Made by a program: the position numbers and the translations under genes. DNA of 64,000 nt from Sphingopyxis bauzanensis (GTDB lineage: Bacteria; Pseudomonadota; Alphaproteobacteria; Sphingomonadales; Sphingomonadaceae), in assembly GCF_002205675.1 (NCBI RefSeq), contig NZ_NISK01000002.1:124001-188000 (forward strand), read 5' to 3'. The notes beneath the pieces are model-generated. The model saw only the letters and a list, made by a program, of their open reading frames with translations. It ran no database searches and had not been told where the DNA came from. Shown here piece after piece: positions 16,445 to 24,842 of this stretch (position 1 is the first letter of the stretch; the number at the start of each line of letters is the position of its first letter).

Positions 16445-17713
16445 ATGGCCGATCCGCTGAACCACAGCTATTACGCCGCGACCGCGCACGAATGGCGACC
16501 GCGCAACGATATCCGGGGCGACTCGCGCTGCGATGTCGCGGTGATCGGTGGTGGATTCACGGGACTTAGTGCCGCCCTAGCCTGCGCCGAGCGCGGCTTC
16601 TCGGTTATCCTCATCGAAGCCGACCACGTCGGCTTCGGCGCCTCGGGACGCAATGGCGGGCAGCTCATTCCGGGCCTCCGTTGGGCGGCATCGGAACTGG
16701 AAGAAGAATTTGGCCGCGAGCGCGCCGATGCACTGTTCGATCTGTGCTGGCGCGACAACCGGGTGGCGGCGCGGATTGCCAAGCACAGCATCGATTGCGA
16801 CCTGAAATCGGGCCTTCTGGAAGCAGCGTGGACGCCAAAGGATTTCGGCGCAATGCGGCGCGAGGCGGACTATCTCGCCGGGCGCTTCGGCTACCAGAGT
16901 GACGTCGTCGCGAAAGCGGATATGCCCAATCTTATCGCCAGCCCGCTTTATCATGGCGGCATCCATGACCCGCAGGGCGGCCATTTTCATCCACTGAATT
17001 ACGCGATCGGTCTTGCCCAAGCCGCCGAAGCGGCGGGTGTTTGCATCTGGGAAGGTCAGCGCGCTTACGAGATCACTGATACGGCCGATGGTCTGGGTGT
17101 GATGACCGACCGCGCGCATGTCGCAGCGCTCTATGTCATCGATGCCACCGACAGCTGGATCGGTCAGATCGAGCCCGACCTTGGCCGCTACACCGTGCCG
17201 ATCATGAACTATAACATCGCGACGGCACCGCTCGCGAACGCCGACGAGTTACTCCCCAGCGACGCCGCGGTCGCCGACAGCCGGTTCGTGCTCAACTATT
17301 TCCGCCTCTCCGCCGACAAGCGCCTCATCTTCGGCGGCGGCGAACGCTATTCGCAAACCCCACCGCACGACATTGCAGCGTTCGTGCGGCCGTTCATGGC
17401 GCAGGTGTTCCCGCAGATCGCCGATGCCAGGATCGATTATGGCTGGGGCGGCGCGGTGGCGGTGACGATGAACCGGTTGCCGCATATCGGACGGCGCGGG
17501 AGTGTCTTTTTCGCCCACGGCTTTTCGGGTCACGGCGCGCTGGTGACGACGCTGGCGGGCGAACTGATCGCCGAGGCGATGGCGGGGACCGCCGAGCGCT
17601 TCGATGTGCTCGCCAATCTGCCCAGTCGCCCCTTCCCGGGCGGTAAATGGCTGCGCCAGCCGCTCGCGACCTTGGGGCTGCTCTACTATGCGATGAAAGA
17701 CCGGCTCGGATGA
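16445..17713 (+). CDS. puuB: FAD-dependent oxidase, gamma-glutamylputrescine oxidase-like (PuuB)
   Basis: 422 residues, DAO-family flavoprotein with Rossmann motif CDVAVIGGGFTGLSAALA, the flavin-contact GFGASGRNGGQ, and a C-terminal YGWGGAVAVTMNRLPHIGRRG / GFSGHGALVTTLAGEL region typical of PuuB/OrdL enzymes. It would oxidise gamma-glutamylputrescine to the aldehyde, releasing ammonia and hydrogen peroxide. It starts 14 bp after puuA1, and its TGA overlaps the next ATG (ATGA). D-amino acid dehydrogenase-like alternatives are less consistent with the neighbours. Confidence 0.87.
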   Translation: MADPLNHSYYAATAHEWRPRNDIRGDSRCDVAVIGGGFTGLSAALACAERGFSVILIEADHVGFGASGRNGGQLIPGLRWAASELEEEFGRERADALFDLCWRDNRVAARIAKHSIDCDLKSGLLEAAWTPKDFGAMRREADYLAGRFGYQSDVVAKADMPNLIASPLYHGGIHDPQGGHFHPLNYAIGLAQAAEAAGVCIWEGQRAYEITDTADGLGVMTDRAHVAALYVIDATDSWIGQIEPDLGRYTVPIMNYNIATAPLANADELLPSDAAVADSRFVLNYFRLSADKRLIFGGGERYSQTPPHDIAAFVRPFMAQVFPQIADARIDYGWGGAVAVTMNRLPHIGRRGSVFFAHGFSGHGALVTTLAGELIAEAMAGTAERFDVLANLPSRPFPGGKWLRQPLATLGLLYYAMKDRLG

Positions 17714-19053
17714 TTTCATCCGGCTCCATCGCCCACATGGCGAACCGCGAAGCCGAACGCTTCCGCGCTGCCAACCCACGCGCCCTTGCCCACCATGCCG
17801 CGGCGACCGGCTGGTTCCAGTCGGTGCCGTTCCACTGGATGAAGGACTGGCCGAGTCCGGTGCCGATCATCGCCGCGTCGGCCAAGGACGCAGCGCTGAC
17901 GAGCATCGACGGCCAGACCTATGACGATTTCTGTCTCGGTGACACTGCAAGCCTGTTCGGCCATTCACCGCTGCCGCTCGCCGCGGCACTGGCGAAGCAG
18001 GCGAGTGAAGGGCTGAGCTACATGCTCCCAACCGAGCGCGGCGCCGCATTATCCGCGCGATTGGCGGCGATGTTCGGCCTGCCGTTATGGCAGGTCACGA
18101 CGACCGCCAGCGAAGCCAATCGTGCGGTCATCCGCTGGTGCCGCGGGATCAGCAGGCGCGCCAAGATCCTGACTTTCAACGGCGCCTATCATGGTGCGGT
18201 CGACGACGCCTTCGTCGACCTGAAGAACGGCCAGCCCGTCATGCGCACGAGCCTGGTCGGCCAGGTCCATGATCTGCGCGACACGACCACCGTGATCGAG
18301 TTCAACGACGAAGGCGCCCTCGCCGACGCGCTGCGCGGCGGCGACATCGCCTGCATCCTTGCCGAGCCGGTGATGACCAACGTTGGTATGGTCCGCGACG
18401 GCCCGGGATTTCTCCAGACGCTCCGGACTCTCTGCGACGAGACCGGCACCCTGCTGGTGTTCGACGAAACGCACACCATCTCGTCGGGCTATGGCGGCCA
18501 TGGCATCACCCATGGTCCAAAGCCCGACCTCATAGTTGTCGGCAAATCGATCGGCGGCGGCGTGCCGTGCGCGGTCTATGGCTTCAGCAGCGAAGTCGCC
18601 GCGCGGATGGCGGCACGCAACCAGTCGCGACCAGCGGGTCACAGCGGCATCGGGACGACATTGTCAGCCAACGCGCTCGCGATCACGGCGATGGATGCGA
18701 TGCTGTCCGAGGTCATCACCCGCCCCGCCTACGATCACATGCTACGCGGCGCCGCACGCTTGGTAGCCGGGCTCGAAGCCCAAATCGCGAACGCCAATCT
18801 CGACTGGCACGTCACCCAGGTCGGCGCGCGGGTCGAGTTCCTCACCTGCCCCACGCCGCCGCGCAATGGCGGCGAAGCGAAGGCGGCGATGCAGCCCGAA
18901 CTCGAGGCGGCGATCCACCTCTTCCTTGCCAACCGCGGGATTTTGCTGGCGCCGTTCCACAATATGATGTTGGTGAGCCCGGTTACCGGCGACGACCAGA
19001 TCGACCGGTTGGTGGAGGGCTTCGCGGACTGCACCAAAGCGCTGAAGGAGTAG
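17710..19053 (+). CDS. Class III aminotransferase, glutamate-semialdehyde aminomutase-like
   Basis: 447 residues. PLP-fold motifs are TFNGAYHGAVDDAF, LLVFDETHTISSGYGGHG and the lysine-bearing VVGKSIGGGVPCAVYG; the pattern (YHG, FDE, GKSIGGG) is closest to the HemL-like branch of class III. It lies inside the puuA1-puuB-puuA2 transcript, so it probably processes a polyamine-derived amine, aldehyde or amino acid rather than making tetrapyrroles. The ATG overlaps the puuB stop; a longer frame starting at 17647 lies inside puuB and is rejected. Its true substrate is unknown. Confidence 0.8.
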   Translation: MISSGSIAHMANREAERFRAANPRALAHHAAATGWFQSVPFHWMKDWPSPVPIIAASAKDAALTSIDGQTYDDFCLGDTASLFGHSPLPLAAALAKQASEGLSYMLPTERGAALSARLAAMFGLPLWQVTTTASEANRAVIRWCRGISRRAKILTFNGAYHGAVDDAFVDLKNGQPVMRTSLVGQVHDLRDTTTVIEFNDEGALADALRGGDIACILAEPVMTNVGMVRDGPGFLQTLRTLCDETGTLLVFDETHTISSGYGGHGITHGPKPDLIVVGKSIGGGVPCAVYGFSSEVAARMAARNQSRPAGHSGIGTTLSANALAITAMDAMLSEVITRPAYDHMLRGAARLVAGLEAQIANANLDWHVTQVGARVEFLTCPTPPRNGGEAKAAMQPELEAAIHLFLANRGILLAPFHNMMLVSPVTGDDQIDRLVEGFADCTKALKE

Positions 19054-19060
19054 AGGGGCG

Positions 19061-20452
19061 ATGTCGAAATCATCGGGCGTGATCGCGCCGCGATCGGAGG
19101 CCGAGGCTTTTTTCAAGGCCCATCCCGACGTCGATTCGATCGAGATGATCTACACCGATATGGGCGGCGTGCCGCGCGGCAAGCGGCTGCGCCAGCATGA
19201 GGTGATGGCGGTGTATGAAAGCGGGCGGATGTTCCCCGGTTCAATCACTGTCGTCGATATCACCGGGCAGGACACGGTCGAAACCGGGCTGGTGTGGGAA
19301 GATGGCGACGCCGACCGATCGATGAAGCCCATCCCCGGCACCCTCGTCCGCACCCCGTGGGGCGGCGACCATGCCGCGCAGTTCCTCGTCGATTTCTACG
19401 AGCTCGACGGCACCCCCCACGACCTCGATCCCCGCCATGTGCTCGGCGGCATTATCGATCGTTTTATCGCCGACGGGCTGACCCCCGTGCTCGCGGTCGA
19501 GCTGGAATTCTATCTCGTCGACCCGCGCCGCGCCCGCGACGGCACGGTGCGCCCCGCCCGCCCCGGCTACAGCCGCGATACACCGCGCAATGTCGAGGTG
19601 TACGGGCTGCGCGAGCTCGACGATTTCCGGCCCTTCTTCGACGCGCTTTATGCCGCGACCGATGCGCAGGACATTCCGCTCGAAAGCGCGATTTCCGAAT
19701 TTGCGCCGGGCCAGTTCGAGCTGACGCTTCGCCACAAGCCCGACGCGCTGCGCGCCTGCGACGATGCGATCATGTACAAACGGCTGGTCAAAGCCGTAGC
19801 GCAGCAGCAAGGCTTTGAGGCCACTTTCATGGCCAAGCCGTTCGCCGAGCAGGCGGGCAGCGGGATGCACATCCATGTGTCGGTCAACGACGGTTCGGGC
19901 ACCAACATCTTCGCCAGCGACGACCCCGAAGGCACCCCGGCGCTGCGTCACGCGATCGGCGGCATGATCGGCACGGTCGGCGATGCCTTCGCGCTCTTTG
20001 CCCCGCACGCCAACAGCTATCGCCGCTTCAAGGCGAACAGTTACGCCCCGGTCGCGCCGACCTGGGGCGTCAACAACCGCACCGTGTCGTTCCGCATCCC
20101 CGCCGGGCCGCCACCGAGCCGCCACGTCGAGCATCGCGCGTGCGGCGCCGACGCCAATCCTTATCTGGCGGTCGCCGCCGTCTTGGCAGGCATGCACCAC
20201 GGCATGACGAACAAGACCGATCCCGGCGCTGCCGTCGCCGGCAACGGCTATGATCGCGACAACAGCGGCGACGACAAACCGCCGTCGAACTGGTTTGCCG
20301 CGGTCGATCGCTTCCACGGCTCCACGCTGATGCGCGACTATCTGGGCGAGCGCTTTGTCGACATGTTCAGCATCGTCAAACGCGTCGAACAGGACCGCTA
20401 TTTTGGCGTCGTACCCACGCTTGATTACGACTGGTACCTCCGCAACGCATGA
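19061..20452 (+). CDS. puuA: Gamma-glutamylpolyamine synthetase-like (GS family), copy 2
   Basis: 463 residues, a second GS-family ligase in the same operon, clearly diverged from copy 1. Metal and substrate motifs are VELEFYLVDPRR, ISEFAPGQFELTLRHKPD, GSGMHIHVSVND and RHVEHRACGADANPYLAVAAV. The DMGGVPRGKRL N-domain motif matches puuA/FluG-type short synthetases. Two such copies beside one oxidase suggest different amines (for example putrescine and spermidine or a monoamine), which is inference. It starts 7 bp after the aminotransferase and ends within a perfect palindrome just before the transporter genes. Confidence 0.83.
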   Translation: MSKSSGVIAPRSEAEAFFKAHPDVDSIEMIYTDMGGVPRGKRLRQHEVMAVYESGRMFPGSITVVDITGQDTVETGLVWEDGDADRSMKPIPGTLVRTPWGGDHAAQFLVDFYELDGTPHDLDPRHVLGGIIDRFIADGLTPVLAVELEFYLVDPRRARDGTVRPARPGYSRDTPRNVEVYGLRELDDFRPFFDALYAATDAQDIPLESAISEFAPGQFELTLRHKPDALRACDDAIMYKRLVKAVAQQQGFEATFMAKPFAEQAGSGMHIHVSVNDGSGTNIFASDDPEGTPALRHAIGGMIGTVGDAFALFAPHANSYRRFKANSYAPVAPTWGVNNRTVSFRIPAGPPPSRHVEHRACGADANPYLAVAAVLAGMHHGMTNKTDPGAAVAGNGYDRDNSGDDKPPSNWFAAVDRFHGSTLMRDYLGERFVDMFSIVKRVEQDRYFGVVPTLDYDWYLRNA

Positions 20453-20467
20453 ATCTTTCAAAGATTC
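20451..20467. promoter_or_regulatory. Perfect 17-bp palindrome before potF
   Basis: GAATCTTT-C-AAAGATTC, 8-bp perfect arms around one base, overlapping the stop of puuA copy 2 and 77 bp upstream of potF. A one-base centre is unsuitable for an RNA hairpin loop, so a DNA-binding dyad is more likely, perhaps an operator controlling transporter expression. Confidence 0.4.
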
Positions 20468-20543
20468 GTGTTGCGGTGCAAAATAACCTCTTTCCAAGCG
20501 GACTTTATTGAGTCAGCTTGACGTCACAATCAGGGAGGCCGTC

Positions 20544-21650
20544 ATGGATCTGAACGAACTGATCAAGCAAACCCGCGGGCGTCGCTCGCTCTTGCAAGCG
20601 ATGGGGGTCGCGGCAATCGGGATCAGCTTTGGCGGTCTTGCCGCGTGCAGCAAGGGCGAAGGCAAAAAGCTCGCCAATGGCGAAGAGGGCAAGCTCAACT
20701 TCTACAACTGGGACACCTATATCGGCGAAACGACCCTCGACGATTTCAAGGAAGCAAGCGGCGCCGAAGTGAAGATGGACCTGTTCGACAGCAACGACGT
20801 GCTGTTCGCCAAGTTCAAGGCCGGCAACCCCGGTTACGACGTGATCGTCCCCTCGAACGACTTCGTCGAACGCATGGCGCAGGCGGGGATGCTCCAGACG
20901 CTCGACCATGCCCAGATTCCGAATATGAAGAATGTCGATCCGACCTTCATCGACGTCGATTATGACATGGGCCGCAAAGTATCGATGCCTTACACTTGGC
21001 TCGCTCTCGGTATCGGCTATCGCAAGTCGAAGATGAAGGCGAAGCCCGACAGCTGGAAAGTGCTGTTCGACAGCCCCGAATATGCCGGTCGCATGGCCTG
21101 GCTGTCCGAAGCGGGCGACATGTTCCGCCTTTACGGCAAATATCTGGGCAAATCGGTCAACGCGCTGACCCCCGCCGACATCGCGACGATCGAGGCGATG
21201 ATGATCAAGCAAAAGCCTAATGTGAAGAATTTCCACGTCGACGACGGGCAGGATCTGTTGCTCAAGGGCGATATCGACCTGGTGCTCGAATATAATGGCG
21301 ACATCGCGCAGGCGATGCTGGAGGATGACGACATCGATTTCGTCGTACCGAGCGAAGGAAGCCAGCTCAATTCGGATAATCTTTGCATCCCGAAGGGCGC
21401 ACCTCATCCCAAGAACGCCCACGCCTTCATCAACTATATCCTCGATGCCGAGGTCGGCAAAAGCATCACCGAAACGATCCTCTACCCGACCCCCAATGCC
21501 GCAGCCAAAGCGCTGATGCCCGATACCTACAAGAACAATCCGGTCATCTATCCGCCCGCCGATGTGCTGGCGAAATGCGAGTATGCCAAGTTCAATCCGA
21601 CCTTGCAGCCGTTGTTCGAAGAAGCCTTTACGCGAGTGCGCGCGGCTTAA
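20544..21650 (+). CDS. potF: Polyamine ABC transporter, substrate-binding protein (PotF/SpuD-like)
   Basis: 368 residues. The N-terminus combines a Tat-like GRRSLLQAMG with a lipobox GLAAC (Cys35), so it is probably a membrane-tethered periplasmic lipoprotein. The mature domain has PotD/PotF motifs: LNFYNWDTYIGETTLDDF, YDVIVPSNDFVERM, YTWLALGIGYRKSK and a C-terminal AHAFINYILDAEVG. AGGGAGG lies 6-12 bases before the ATG at 20544; an in-frame TTG at 20508 lacks this signal. It begins the binding-protein / two-permease / ATPase set and fits putrescine or spermidine uptake. Confidence 0.9.
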   Translation: MDLNELIKQTRGRRSLLQAMGVAAIGISFGGLAACSKGEGKKLANGEEGKLNFYNWDTYIGETTLDDFKEASGAEVKMDLFDSNDVLFAKFKAGNPGYDVIVPSNDFVERMAQAGMLQTLDHAQIPNMKNVDPTFIDVDYDMGRKVSMPYTWLALGIGYRKSKMKAKPDSWKVLFDSPEYAGRMAWLSEAGDMFRLYGKYLGKSVNALTPADIATIEAMMIKQKPNVKNFHVDDGQDLLLKGDIDLVLEYNGDIAQAMLEDDDIDFVVPSEGSQLNSDNLCIPKGAPHPKNAHAFINYILDAEVGKSITETILYPTPNAAAKALMPDTYKNNPVIYPPADVLAKCEYAKFNPTLQPLFEEAFTRVRAA

Positions 21651-21735
21651 TCCGGTGCCTTTGCTTCGTCGCTGCGCTCGCAGCGACGGCCGATTTATCG
21701 CGTCTAAGACGCTCTGACTGGGAGGCACTCGGGGG

Positions 21736-22641
21736 GTGGCCGAACAGGATTGGAAAACGAGCAAAAGGACTTTCGCAGCGGTATCGCTGCCGACCTTGTT
21801 GTGGGTGGTCGTCTTCTTCCTCGTGCCGATGGCCATCGTCTGGCTCTACAGCTTCGGCGAGAATCGCGGCCTGACCGAGATCGAATTCTCGGGCACGCTC
21901 GACAATTACAAGCGCGCGACCGAGTGGCTCTACCTCGGCATTTTCGGGAAAAGCTTTGCGGTCGCGGCGCTCGTCACGCTGATTTGCCTGATCATCGGTT
22001 TTCCGGTCGCGATGGCAATCACCTTTGCGAGCGAAAAATGGCGGCCGTGGCTGCTCCTCGGCATCATGCTGCCGTTCTGGACCAACCTCCTCATCCGCAC
22101 CTATGCGCTGATGATGCTGCTCGGCACGCAGGGTTTCGCCAACAAGGGGATGGGCGCATTGTGGGAAGGAACGAGCTGGATCAAGACGCTCGTCGGGCTG
22201 CAACCGCTGCCGACATGGGAGCCGGTGCAGCTGCTGTTCAACAATTTCGCGGTCGTTTTCGGGCTCGTCTATGTCCATCTGCCCTTCATGGTGCTGCCGC
22301 TTTACGCCGCACTCGACCGGCTCGACCGCAGCCTGATCGAGGCGAGCCTCGACCTTGGCGCCGGGCATTTTCGCACCATCATGCGGATTGTCGTGCCGCT
22401 GGCGGCGCCCGGCATCATCGCCGGGGTGATGATCACGTTGATCCCCGCGCTCGGCGCCTACCTCACCCCCGATCTGATGGGCGGCACCGACAGCCAGATG
22501 ATCGCCAACGTCATCGAACGCCAGTTCAAGAAAGCGAATGACTGGCCCTTTGGCGCGGCCCTCTCCTTCCTCCTCATTTATGCGATGTTTGCGCTGATCG
22601 CGATCCAGTCGATGCACAAAAAAGTGCCCGAGGTCCGCTGA
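21736..22641 (+). CDS. potH: Polyamine ABC transporter permease (PotH/PotB-like)
   Basis: 301 residues with a GTG start and six predicted membrane segments. The cytoplasmic ATPase-contact (EAA) loop reads EASLDLGAGHFRTIMRIVVP; the LPFWTNLLIRTYALMMLLG motif is typical of PotB/PotH. It pairs with the next permease to form the channel. Its TGA overlaps the next ATG (TGATG), so the two subunits are probably made in equal amounts. Confidence 0.9.
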   Translation: MAEQDWKTSKRTFAAVSLPTLLWVVVFFLVPMAIVWLYSFGENRGLTEIEFSGTLDNYKRATEWLYLGIFGKSFAVAALVTLICLIIGFPVAMAITFASEKWRPWLLLGIMLPFWTNLLIRTYALMMLLGTQGFANKGMGALWEGTSWIKTLVGLQPLPTWEPVQLLFNNFAVVFGLVYVHLPFMVLPLYAALDRLDRSLIEASLDLGAGHFRTIMRIVVPLAAPGIIAGVMITLIPALGAYLTPDLMGGTDSQMIANVIERQFKKANDWPFGAALSFLLIYAMFALIAIQSMHKKVPEVR

Positions 22642-23483
22642 TGGCCCTCTTCGCCCGCGCCCCCGTCGCCCCGCTCGAATATAGCCGCACCTTGTGGATG
22701 CGCCTCTGGGTCGGGGCGGTGATGGTCTTCCTCTACGCACCCCTTGTCGTGCTGATGATCTTCAGCTTCAATGACAGCAAGCGCAACGTCGTGTGGCGCG
22801 GCTTCACCACCAAATATTATGAAAAGGCGCTGGGCAACGACCAACTGGTCGAGGCGCTGATCAACTCGCTGACCATCGCGGCGCTGGCGACGCTCGCCAG
22901 CCTGGTGCTCGGTACGCTCGCCGCGGTGCTGCTGTGGCGCTTTCGCTTCCCGTGGAAGGGAGCAATCGACGGCACGATCTCGCTGCCGATCATCGTCCCC
23001 GAAATCTGCCTCGGCGTCGCGTTCCTGATGTTTTTTGCCGCGGTCGGGTGGCCGACCGATCTCGTCTGGCCGTTCAACCTCGGCGCGATCACCATCGCGC
23101 ACATCACCTTCTGCTTCCCCTTCGTCACCATGGTCGTCCGCTCGCGCCTCGCGAGCTTCAACCGCGAGCAGGAGGAGGCCGCCAAAGATCTGGGCGCGAG
23201 CGAAGCCCAGGTGTTCCGCGACGTGCTGATCCCGCACATCAAACCCGCGCTGGTCGCGGGCGCTTTGCTCTCCTTCACGCTCAGCCTCGACGATTTCGTT
23301 ATCACCTATTTCACCAGCGGCCCCGACACGATCACCTTCCCGGTGAAAGTCTATTCGATGGTCCGCTTCTCAGTGACCCCCGAAGTCAATGCGGCGTCGA
23401 CCCTGCTCATCATCCTGACCGTCATCCTGACTTTCATCGCGCTCAAGGCCCAGGGCGTGAAGGCGATTGCGGAGACGCATTGA
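22641..23483 (+). CDS. potI: Polyamine ABC transporter permease (PotI/PotC-like)
   Basis: 280 residues with six predicted membrane segments. Motifs are YAPLVVLMIFSFNDSKRNV at the N-terminus, LPIIVPEICLGVAFLMFFA and the EAA loop EAAKDLGASEAQVFRDVLIP, ending with SFTLSLDDFVITYF, all typical of PotC/PotI. It overlaps potH by one base. After it, 127 bp containing a palindromic repeat separate it from the ATPase gene. Confidence 0.9.
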   Translation: MALFARAPVAPLEYSRTLWMRLWVGAVMVFLYAPLVVLMIFSFNDSKRNVVWRGFTTKYYEKALGNDQLVEALINSLTIAALATLASLVLGTLAAVLLWRFRFPWKGAIDGTISLPIIVPEICLGVAFLMFFAAVGWPTDLVWPFNLGAITIAHITFCFPFVTMVVRSRLASFNREQEEAAKDLGASEAQVFRDVLIPHIKPALVAGALLSFTLSLDDFVITYFTSGPDTITFPVKVYSMVRFSVTPEVNAASTLLIILTVILTFIALKAQGVKAIAETH

Positions 23484-23516
23484 TGGAACGCTTTTTTCCC
23501 GATCGCTCCCCTTCCC

Positions 23517-23595
23517 CGTTCGCACCCGGCGAAGTCGAGATGCCTCTCGGTGGCACACACTCTCACGGTGTCTCGACTTCGCTCGACACGAACGG
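23517..23595. repeat. Palindromic intergenic repeat between potI and potG
   Basis: Imperfect inverted repeat. The inner arms CGAAGTCGAGA (23530-23540) and TCTCGACTTCG (23571-23581) are perfect, and the outer CCGTTCG (23517-23523) pairs with CGAACGG at the right end. The right arm reads, on the minus strand, CCGTTCGTGTCGAGCGAAG..., a repeat type dispersed in sphingomonad genomes as I recall. In the transcript it could form a hairpin that lowers read-through into the ATPase gene or protects the upstream mRNA. Confidence 0.7.
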
Positions 23596-23610
23596 AATTA
23601 GGATCCTTTC

Positions 23611-24741
23611 ATGACCGAAACTGCCAAGTCGATCATCCAGATCCAGAATGTCTCGAAACGCTTTGGCAAGGTGACGGCGGTCGACAATGTCAGCCTCGAC
23701 ATCAACGCCGGCGAATTTTTCGTTCTGCTTGGCCCGTCGGGCTGCGGCAAGACCACCTTGCTGCGGATGATCGCGGGCTTCGAGCTGCCGACCGAGGGCA
23801 GGATCCTGATCGACGGGCAGGATATGGCGGGCATCCCGCCGAACAAGCGGCCGGTCAACATGGTGTTCCAAAGCTATGCGGTGTTCCCGCACATGAGCGT
23901 CACCGACAATGTCGCTTACGGCCTGAAAATCGCCGGGGTGAAGGGCGGCGAGATCAAGGATCGCGTTGCCGAAGCACTCGATCTGGTCAAGCTCGGCGGT
24001 TTTGGCGAGCGCATGCCCGACCAGATGTCGGGCGGCCAGCGCCAGCGCGTCGCGCTCGCGCGCAGCCTGGTGATGCGGCCGAAGGTGCTCCTGCTCGACG
24101 AACCACTGTCGGCGCTCGATGCGAAGCTCCGCGCGCAGATGCAGTTCGAGCTGTCCGAATTGCAGGAAAAGGTCGGGATTACCTTCGTCACCGTCACCCA
24201 TGATCAGGACGAGGCGCTGTCGATGGCGTGCCGCATCGGGGTGATCAACAAGGGCGAAGTCGCCCAACTCGCGACGCCGTCGGACCTCTATGAATATCCG
24301 TCCAACCGCTTCGTCGCCGATTTTGTCGGTTCGGTGAATATCTTCGAAGGCAAGCTGACCCTCGACGAGCCCGACAAGGCGGCGGTCGACTGCGCGGGGG
24401 TCGGCAAGATTTACCTGAACCATGGCGTCACCGGCCCGCACGGCGCCGATGTGTGGATCGCGCTGCGCCCCGAGAAAATCTACCTTCACGTTCCCGGCGA
24501 AGGCAAGGCAGTCAAAGCGGCGGCGCAGGACGCCCCGGATGGTTACAATTTCGCGCGCGGCAAGATCAAAGGCATGAGCTACCTCGGCGATATCACTTTG
24601 TTCGAGATCGAGCTGGAATCGGGCGCGCGCATCCGCGTCTCACGTCCCAACCTGTCGCGCCACGATCAGGAGGATTTCACCTGGGGCGACAAGGTCAGCA
24701 TGCACTGGCGCGCGGATAGTCCGGTAGTGTTGCTGGGGTAA
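23611..24741 (+). CDS. potG: Polyamine ABC transporter ATP-binding protein (PotA/PotG-like)
   Basis: 376 residues: an ABC ATPase with Walker A GPSGCGKTT, Q-loop VFQSYAVFPHM, signature QMSGGQRQRVALARSL, Walker B VLLLDEPLSALD and H-loop VTHDQDEAL, followed by a C-terminal TOBE regulatory domain (about 285-370, ALRPEKIYLH and KGMSYLGDITLFEIEL). It energises polyamine import. It is the last plus-strand gene of the cluster. The placement of the ATPase after the permeases differs from E. coli potFGHI. Confidence 0.92.
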   Translation: MTETAKSIIQIQNVSKRFGKVTAVDNVSLDINAGEFFVLLGPSGCGKTTLLRMIAGFELPTEGRILIDGQDMAGIPPNKRPVNMVFQSYAVFPHMSVTDNVAYGLKIAGVKGGEIKDRVAEALDLVKLGGFGERMPDQMSGGQRQRVALARSLVMRPKVLLLDEPLSALDAKLRAQMQFELSELQEKVGITFVTVTHDQDEALSMACRIGVINKGEVAQLATPSDLYEYPSNRFVADFVGSVNIFEGKLTLDEPDKAAVDCAGVGKIYLNHGVTGPHGADVWIALRPEKIYLHVPGEGKAVKAAAQDAPDGYNFARGKIKGMSYLGDITLFEIELESGARIRVSRPNLSRHDQEDFTWGDKVSMHWRADSPVVLLG

Positions 24742-24752
24742 TCCCCTGTATT

Positions 24753-24835
24753 CGTCATTGCGAGCGAAGCGAAGTAATCCAGAGCGGTGACCGCCTACCC
24801 TGGATTGCCGCGTCGCTTCGCTCCTCGCAATGACG
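24753..24835. repeat. Palindromic repeat after potG (CGTCATTGCGAGC type)
   Basis: Inverted repeat: left arm CGTCATTGCGAGCGAAGCGA..., right arm ending TCGCTTCGCTCCTCGCAATGACG, with inner GTAATCCAG / CTGGATTGCC. It lies between the convergent potG and DUF808 genes and could act as a bidirectional terminator. This sequence type recurs between genes in many alphaproteobacteria. Confidence 0.75.
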
Positions 24836-24842
24836 AGGATGA

